A stretch of 19,270 bases of DNA from Bacillota bacterium (GTDB lineage: Bacteria; Bacillota; Syntrophomonadia; Syntrophomonadales; Syntrophomonadaceae): contig JAEWZB010000111.1 in assembly GCA_023395515.1 (NCBI GenBank), forward strand, positions 1 to 19,270. Direction: 5' to 3'. The notes under the pieces were generated by a model, which was not told where the DNA came from, searched no databases, and worked only from the letters and a program-made list of their open reading frames with translations. Every line of letters begins with the position of its first letter. Positions within the stretch are counted from its first letter, which is position 1. Shown piece after piece: positions 14,559 to 19,270 of the stretch. The translations under genes were made by a program, and so were the position numbers.

Positions 14559-16118
14559 ATGACTTTTGCTGAGAAAGTTGATCTGCTGATGATTATTACC
14601 AATACTTCCAACAGTGTTCTGGCTCGCAGCATTTCCATAGACGCTTCGGCTATCAGCCGCTTGCGCCGGGGAATTCGTACCCCGGCCCGCAATGTTACTT
14701 ACCTGCAGCCGATGGCTGAATACTTTGCGCGCAATTGCCGCAGTGAATATCAGAAAGCGGCTCTATATGAGGCGCTCAAAAATAGTACCCCCCCATTTTA
14801 TCCTGCCGAAAATGAATCAATAGACAGCATAATATATAACTGGCTGTGTACTGATAATAAAACTGCTCCTGATTCACTAGATGAATTTATGAATGATTTT
14901 ATCCATTTTCAATTTAGGAAAATGCCGCCTGTAGCAGCTGCGGACATTAATCAAATGGCTGGCTATGCAGTTGCGGAAATTGAGACTTTTTACGGTAAGG
15001 AAGGCAAACAAAATGCGGTCTTAGCTTTTTTATCCCTGGTAATAAAAAATGAAAAGCCTCAAACCTTGCTTTTATATAGTGATGAGGATATGGAATGGTT
15101 AACTGACCCTAAGTTTAGATTAAAATGGGCAACATTGATGGTGCAAGTCATTACCCAAGGTAACCGTATCAAGATTATCCATAGCGTAACCCGCAATTTT
15201 GATGAAATGCTTGCTGGTATTAGACAATGGGTACCGCTTTATATGACTGGTGCAATTGAACCTTATTATTACCCAAAAACCCGGGATGGTTTGTTCCGGC
15301 AAACCTTTTTTATTGCTCCCGAAACTGCGGCGGTAACCTCTTCTTCCGTTAGCAATAAAACTATAAATGCGGCTAATCTTCTTTTTACTAATAAAAACAT
15401 GCTCGGTTCACTAATTGAGGAATTTAATGATTTTTTAGCTCTCTGCCGTCCGCTGATGCGTATATTTACTTCCCGCAGCCGGCAAGAAGATTACTTACTT
15501 CTCCTGGATGAGTTTGAAAATGAAACTGGTGACACGATTATAAAGACTGATTCCTTTTCTGATATTACCATGCCTCCAGCTGTACTTGAGAGCCTGCTGA
15601 CACGGATAAGTGACCCGGCTCCAAAGAGACTGCTTGCCTATCATCTTAAAAGAATGGAAAACTTTAAAGACCACTTAGCCAAATATTGCTTTACAGAAAT
15701 ATTTACTCTCCCGGAACCCGAACTAATATGGGAAGGAAAAGTGGGGGTAAGCTTTTCTGATATCCTAAACGATACGCAAATATTTTATACCCCGGAAGAA
15801 TATATAGCGCATCTTAAAAATATCATTGACTTGCTCAACACTTACGAAAATTATCATATAATGATTACCCGGGACAGACACCTGGATGGGAGTATGATAT
15901 ACGTTAAAGAAGATATCGGGGTTCTGGTGGGCAAAACCCTCCTGCCTTCCATTATATTTGCCATTAATGAAACTAATATGACGGCTGCTTTTTGGGATTA
16001 CATGAACACTATTTTAAACAAAAAGCCCTTAAGCAAAAATAACCGTGCCCAAGCTATGGCTGAACTGGAGACACTGTTAAATGCTTTAGAGCTAAATCTT
16101 TCTAAGGCAATTTTTTAA
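14559..16118 (+). CDS. Helix-turn-helix protein with large C-terminal domain, probable regulator
   Basis: This 519-residue protein starts at the ATG at 14559, eight bases after GAGG; an in-frame GTG three codons earlier is less well placed. Residues about 18-45 (SNSVLARSISIDASAISRLR followed by RGIRTPARN) form a helix-turn-helix of the XRE type: a first helix, a turn, then a recognition helix rich in Ser and Arg. The remaining 450 residues are soluble and mixed alpha/beta, with no membrane segment and no recognised enzymatic motif. The stretch LYSDEDMEWLTDPKFRLKW and the DRHLDGSMIYVKEDIGVLVG segment near the C terminus look like parts of a ligand- or partner-binding domain. It is divergent from the ten-gene cluster and faces the inverted repeat, so it probably controls the cluster and itself. 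DNA binding is inferred from the motif. Confidence 0.82.
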   Translation: MTFAEKVDLLMIITNTSNSVLARSISIDASAISRLRRGIRTPARNVTYLQPMAEYFARNCRSEYQKAALYEALKNSTPPFYPAENESIDSIIYNWLCTDNKTAPDSLDEFMNDFIHFQFRKMPPVAAADINQMAGYAVAEIETFYGKEGKQNAVLAFLSLVIKNEKPQTLLLYSDEDMEWLTDPKFRLKWATLMVQVITQGNRIKIIHSVTRNFDEMLAGIRQWVPLYMTGAIEPYYYPKTRDGLFRQTFFIAPETAAVTSSSVSNKTINAANLLFTNKNMLGSLIEEFNDFLALCRPLMRIFTSRSRQEDYLLLLDEFENETGDTIIKTDSFSDITMPPAVLESLLTRISDPAPKRLLAYHLKRMENFKDHLAKYCFTEIFTLPEPELIWEGKVGVSFSDILNDTQIFYTPEEYIAHLKNIIDLLNTYENYHIMITRDRHLDGSMIYVKEDIGVLVGKTLLPSIIFAINETNMTAAFWDYMNTILNKKPLSKNNRAQAMAELETLLNALELNLSKAIF

Positions 16119-16162
16119 ACTAGACTCATTCTTTAGGAGGGTATTTTCCCCCCACTGAATAG

Positions 16163-16285
16163 AAAAAACTGTCAATACAAGGTAAATTGCACCCGTCGGG
16201 ACCGAGAGAAGGCGTCCTGGAGCACTGGACTTAGCCCTCCATAGCCTTAAACGGCTGTTTGAGAGCGGGTTATAGCAGTTATCTC
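16163..16285 (-). ncRNA. Candidate structured RNA of unknown class
   Basis: In this non-coding gap the helices nest cleanly. AACTG (16167-16171) pairs with CAGTT (16276-16280). Inside it is a small hairpin CAAT/ATTG (16173-16176, 16186-16189) and a second helix ACCCG (16191-16195) with CGGGT (16266-16270). Within that are a GGGAC/GTCCT hairpin (alternatively GTCC/GGAC) and a hairpin of CTC plus ATAGCC against GGCTGT plus GAG. Read on the minus strand, the closing helix runs directly into six U residues, so that strand is preferred and the 3' end would be an intrinsic terminator. It follows the crotonase gene's stop by about 40 bases. I compared it by memory with 6S, SRP, tmRNA and the common riboswitches and found no match. 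Confidence 0.4.
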
Positions 16286-16323
16286 TTATCTTTACGTACC
16301 TATATCTTGGTATGGAAACTCCC

Positions 16324-17178
16324 CTATTTTACTTTAAACGGCGGCTCGGTAACCCAAGGATAAAAGGACGGCATATCAGTATGAGGACTTAGAGTATAAT
16401 TAGGCAGCCGTTTTTCCAGAAAAGCATTAATACCTTCCTCAACATCTGACTGCTGACCAGTCCAGTGAAATCCTTTTGATTCGATACGGTGGGCTTCCAT
16501 AGGGTGACTGGCTCCTAACATAGTCCACAAAAGCTGCCTAGTCAAGGCTACCGATACCGGAGCACAATTATCGGCGATTTCCTTAGCTATGGCGCGTGCA
16601 ACCGGTAAGACTTCCTCCGGGGGAACTATTTTGCTGAGCAGTCTCTTTTCCAAACCTTCCTGGGCCGAAAATACCCTTCCGGTCATAGCCCATTCCAGAG
16701 CCTGACTAATTCCTACTATTTTAGGTAAAATCCACGAACTGCAGGCATCCAATAAAACACCCCGGCGTACAAAAACGATGCCCATTTTAGTATTATCAGC
16801 CGCAATGCGTATATCCATGGGTAAAGTCATGGTCAATCCTACCCCGACAGCCGGCCCGTTTATAGCCGCAATTATCGGTTTTTTCAATTGAAAGATGCGC
16901 AAAGCTAACACCCCGCCGCTATCTCGATGGTCTTCTTCCTTAATGGCAGTATAATCAAAACTGGCTCCGCCCTCGCCTAAGTCCATACCGGCACAAAAGG
17001 CCCGCCCGGCTCCGGTAACAATAATAGCTCTTACATTATCATCAGCATCAGCCCGCTCCAGTGCATCTATCATTTCCTCACTCATAATATCCGTATAAGC
17101 ATTTAGTCTTTCCGGCCTATTTAAAGTAATAGTCAATATTTTATCTTCTACTTCATACCTGATTTGTTGGTAATCCAT
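16324..17178 (-). CDS. Crotonase-superfamily protein (enoyl-CoA hydratase/isomerase-like)
   Basis: This 284-residue protein covers the full crotonase fold. The N-terminal LTITLNRPERLNAY motif, the oxyanion-hole stretches AFCAGMDLG (about 61-68) and INGPAVGVGLTM (about 107-117), and the C-terminal FLEKR are present. The start follows AGGAGG. The two glutamates used by hydratases (Glu144 and Glu164 in the rat enzyme) align by eye with Thr116 and a hydrophobic residue. Instead Asp144 in GVLLDACSSWILPKIVG occupies the position of the catalytic Asp in 4-chlorobenzoyl-CoA dehalogenase and in PaaG-type isomerases. So it is an acyl-CoA-binding crotonase, but ordinary hydratase activity is doubtful. 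It stands alone, 205 bases from the HTH gene, facing it. Confidence 0.93.
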   Translation of the reverse strand: MDYQQIRYEVEDKILTITLNRPERLNAYTDIMSEEMIDALERADADDNVRAIIVTGAGRAFCAGMDLGEGGASFDYTAIKEEDHRDSGGVLALRIFQLKKPIIAAINGPAVGVGLTMTLPMDIRIAADNTKMGIVFVRRGVLLDACSSWILPKIVGISQALEWAMTGRVFSAQEGLEKRLLSKIVPPEEVLPVARAIAKEIADNCAPVSVALTRQLLWTMLGASHPMEAHRIESKGFHWTGQQSDVEEGINAFLEKRLPNYTLSPHTDMPSFYPWVTEPPFKVK

Positions 17179-17322
17179 TAAAATTCCTCCTCATCCTCTA
17201 ATCATATTTCCAGATTGGCTTATCAAGCTGCACGTGCTGTATTTCGCCATGCAAATCTGATTTCTCATAATAATTCTAGCAAGAATTTTACTAATATGCC
17301 AGAAAGTATTACTGTCCTTATT

Positions 17323-17580
17323 TTAGCTCTGGTTTTTTAAAGAAATAATAATCGAATAAGTTAATGCTCCTAAAAACCATAATAATACTGTTGTTAAAGA
17401 AGAACACAGAGGACCGAGGAGCAAAATTAGTAAAATGAAAGCCATTAAATATTCGCTGAAAATATTAATATCTATTTTCCACTTTCCTCTACACTCAAGT
17501 GCAGCTAAATTTTTATAGGCCCCCCATATCAGAAAAGCAATAACAAAAATATAGCCAATCAACCCTAAAGGTGCACCCAT
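17323..17580 (-). CDS. Small membrane protein, unknown
   Basis: This 85-residue hydrophobic protein has probable membrane segments at about 5-21, 42-60 and 63-80 and a Lys-rich turn (CRGKWKID) between the first two. AAAGGGGGAT lies about eight bases before the ATG, a credible but not perfect site. A weak AATTCT/AGAATT hairpin downstream (17272-17287) lacks a T run. It could belong to a small holin- or transporter-like class, but nothing specific can be claimed. It shares no obvious operon with the crotonase gene 144 bases downstream. Confidence 0.6.
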   Translation of the reverse strand: MGAPLGLIGYIFVIAFLIWGAYKNLAALECRGKWKIDINIFSEYLMAFILLILLLGPLCSSLTTVLLWFLGALTYSIIISLKNQS

Positions 17581-17726
17581 TTTGTTAATCCCCCTTTAGG
17601 AAAATAATCATGTTAAAATACATCACTTATAATAATTACTATTTTCACCTTCCCTTTTCTTTCACCTGCTATTGATTTTACTGATATTTAAGACTATTAG
17701 ATTTTTATGCTAGTTATATTATCGGG

Positions 17727-17754
17727 ACCATATAACCCTCTTCTTAATATGATA
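17727..17754 (+). promoter_or_regulatory. Possible late-sporulation (SigK/SigE-type) promoter
   Basis: AC at 17727-17728 and AATATGATA at 17746-17754 lie 17 bases apart. The second matches CATANNNTA at all fixed positions but the first. A start just downstream would leave a leader of about 35 bases that contains the AAGGAG of the collagen-like gene at 17779-17784. Mother-cell sigma control would suit a spore-surface protein. The region is AT-rich, so a chance match is possible. Confidence 0.25.
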
Positions 17755-17796
17755 TAAATAAGCTTTATTATTTCTATTAAGGAGAATATTTTTAAT

Positions 17797-19251
17797 ATGT
17801 CTTTTCATATTTACCATTATATAAATCAAAAATATTCATGTGACCATAAAACCTGCTGCACGATATGTTGCTGTATATCTAGGTGTCTTTGTTGTTTTAC
17901 GGGAGCAACCGGGGCTACTGGGGCTACCGGGGATATTGGTCCAACTGGAACAACTGGTGCTACTGGCGATATTGGTCCAACTGGAGCAACCGGGGCCACC
18001 GGAGGTATCGGGCCTACTGGAGCTACTGGAGTAACAGGTGCTACGGGTGATATCGGACCTACTGGAACTACTGGATCAACAGAAGAAGTTGGGGCTACCG
18101 GAACCACTGGGATTACCGGTGTCACTGGTCCAACCGGAGAAACTGGGGCTACCGGTGATATTGGGCCGACCGGAGCTACTGGCACTACCGGGGATATCGG
18201 GCCCACTGGAGCTACTGGAGCTACCGGGGATATTGGCTCCACTGGAGCTACTGGCGCTACTGGAGACATTGGCCCTACCGGGGCTACCGGGGCTACAGGC
18301 GGTATTGGTCCGACTGGAGCTACTGGACCTACAGGCAACATTGGTCCAACCGGAGCTACTGGAGCCACCGGTGATATCGGTCCAACTGGAGCTACTGGAA
18401 CCACCGGCGATATTGGTCCAACTGGAGCTACTGGCACTACCGGCGATATCGGTCCAACCGGAACTACTGGTGCCACTGGCGATATTGGTCCAATCGGAAC
18501 TACTGGGGCCACCGGTGATATCGGTTCAGCCGGAGCTACTGGCTCCACCGGATATATCGGGCCAACCGGAGCAACTGGCGCTACCGGAGATATTGGCCCA
18601 ACTGGAACCACTGGAGCCACCGGCGATATCGGTCCAACCGGAGCAACTGGAGCCACCGGGATTACAGGTGCAATCGGTTCTACGGGTACAACCGGAAATA
18701 CCGGAACGACAGGGACAACAGGAACGGCAGGTTCTACCGGGGCCACCGGGGCTACCGGACCTACTATTACTACGGAAGGATTCTCTGCTTTTATTCAAAC
18801 TATTTCCAATGTGTCCAGTAACACACAATTAACCAACTGGTCTGTCGCTGCTCCATATTTTAATAGTGGTAATTTTAATCCCTCAACTGGTAATTATACT
18901 GTTCCTGCCACTGGTATTTATTCCATTCAGGCTACCATTAATTATTCTACTACTGCTACTATCAATGCAGTTTTAGGCGGAGCTATCAATCCATCTTTTG
19001 TGGTTAGAAGATCATCTCCAACTACTACCAACTTAATTACCGGATTGTTTCCCATCTTTAATGTCAATATTGCATTACTACTGGTATTACGTACCATATT
19101 AGGCAGTGGTACTATAACACTGGCAGGGGAGGTACAATTAAATGCCAGTGATGTTGTGGGCTTATATTATGAAACAAGCGGCCTTACGATTGGTTTAAAT
19201 CTTGGCAGTTCAAGCGCAGGAATCGTATGGTCCATAAACCGTATTAGTTAA
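17797..19251 (+). CDS. Collagen-like repeat protein, BclA/exosporium type
   Basis: This 484-residue protein has three parts. Residues 1-34 hold nine cysteines within 19 positions (C15 to C33, including CCC and three CC pairs). Residues 36-323 are 96 collagen triplets, almost all G-x-T, mainly as GPT-GAT-GAT-GDI units. Residues 329-484 form a beta-rich domain (FSAFIQTISNV, TGNYTVPATGIYSIQATINY, GIVWSINRIS) like the C1q/TNF-like C-terminal domain of BclA proteins. The start is at the ATG preceded by AAGGAG with a 12-base spacer. Collagen-like proteins with this C-terminal domain form hair-like filaments on spores of Bacillus and Clostridia; Thr in position 3 is a possible glycosylation site. 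The typical BclA targeting motif was not seen, so the Cys-rich N terminus may anchor the protein by disulfides or acylation. Confidence 0.92.
   Translation: MSFHIYHYINQKYSCDHKTCCTICCCISRCLCCFTGATGATGATGDIGPTGTTGATGDIGPTGATGATGGIGPTGATGVTGATGDIGPTGTTGSTEEVGATGTTGITGVTGPTGETGATGDIGPTGATGTTGDIGPTGATGATGDIGSTGATGATGDIGPTGATGATGGIGPTGATGPTGNIGPTGATGATGDIGPTGATGTTGDIGPTGATGTTGDIGPTGTTGATGDIGPIGTTGATGDIGSAGATGSTGYIGPTGATGATGDIGPTGTTGATGDIGPTGATGATGITGAIGSTGTTGNTGTTGTTGTAGSTGATGATGPTITTEGFSAFIQTISNVSSNTQLTNWSVAAPYFNSGNFNPSTGNYTVPATGIYSIQATINYSTTATINAVLGGAINPSFVVRRSSPTTTNLITGLFPIFNVNIALLLVLRTILGSGTITLAGEVQLNASDVVGLYYETSGLTIGLNLGSSSAGIVWSINRIS
17902..18765 (+). repeat. Collagen triplet array, 96 triplets of G-x-y type
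   Basis: The 9-bp period covers 288 residues in one frame, from G36 to the last GPT before ITTEG. The larger period is 36 bp (GPT-GAT-GAT-GDI, often with synonymous or single-residue changes). One triplet near 18079-18087 reads EEV instead of G-x-y, a single Gly-to-Glu break. Arrays of this kind change length readily by slippage and recombination, so allele length may vary between strains. Confidence 0.95.
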
Positions 19252-19270
19252 ATTTGAACGAGACTTCATT

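Noticed and set aside
16136..16153. GGAGGG/CCCCCC hairpin as a terminator of the HTH gene
   Set aside because: One A-C mismatch in the stem and no T run on the plus strand. It may still contribute, but support is weak.
17230..17237. GCACGTGC palindrome upstream of the crotonase gene as an operator
   Set aside because: Eight-base palindromes occur often by chance, and the flanks do not extend the symmetry.
17826..18746. Long minus-strand frame and an alternative plus-strand frame over the collagen array
   Set aside because: Both follow from the 9-bp triplet repeat. The minus frame is a Pro-Val string with no start signal; the collagen frame has the ribosome binding site and a real C-terminal domain.

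Overview
The window looks like chromosomal DNA of an endospore-forming, Clostridia-type member of the Bacillota. The reasons are strong AGGAGG-type ribosome binding sites in front of almost every gene, moderate-to-low GC, short zinc-ribbon membrane proteins, and a BclA-like collagen-repeat protein of the kind found on spore surfaces. A crotonase-family gene would suit a fatty-acid- or aromatic-degrading anaerobe such as the Syntrophomonadaceae, but that placement is a guess from style and not from a marker gene.

Layout. (1) 1-165: the last 54 codons of an unrecognised plus-strand gene, followed by a spacer with a 13-bp-armed hairpin. (2) 326-14409: ten minus-strand genes with gaps of 12 to 109 bases and no convincing internal terminator, read from right to left. 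They are a small PH-like soluble protein, a Yip1-like membrane protein, a five-segment membrane protein, a secreted giant protein of about 1941 residues, two zinc-ribbon proteins, a membrane protein with a PH-like tail, LemA, a DUF2207 membrane protein with a glycine-rich tail, and a third zinc-ribbon membrane protein with ribbons at both ends. (3) 14410-14558: a divergent control region with a perfect 15-bp inverted repeat overlapped by a second palindrome. (4) 14559-16118: a plus-strand helix-turn-helix protein of 519 residues, the obvious candidate regulator. (5) 16119-16323: a non-coding gap with a well-nested set of helices ending in an oligo-U run on the minus strand, so a candidate structured RNA. 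(6) 16324-17178: a minus-strand crotonase-fold enzyme without the usual hydratase glutamates. (7) 17323-17580: a small membrane protein. (8) 17797-19251: a plus-strand collagen-like protein with a cysteine-rich N terminus and a BclA/C1q-like C-terminal domain.

The most unusual object is the giant protein. Its middle is 69 consecutive five-residue units of the form aromatic-(D/N)-x-x-G in perfect register, with a younger 55-residue (165-bp) duplication superimposed. It has a signal peptide, two probable beta-rich N-terminal domains, a hydrophobic Gly/Ala segment, and a long helical C-terminal half loosely like the trailing parts of polymorphic-toxin proteins. Its place inside a LemA/DUF2207/zinc-ribbon operon with an upstream divergent regulator suggests one envelope-associated system. 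No activity can be assigned from sequence alone, and I did not recognise the system as a described one.
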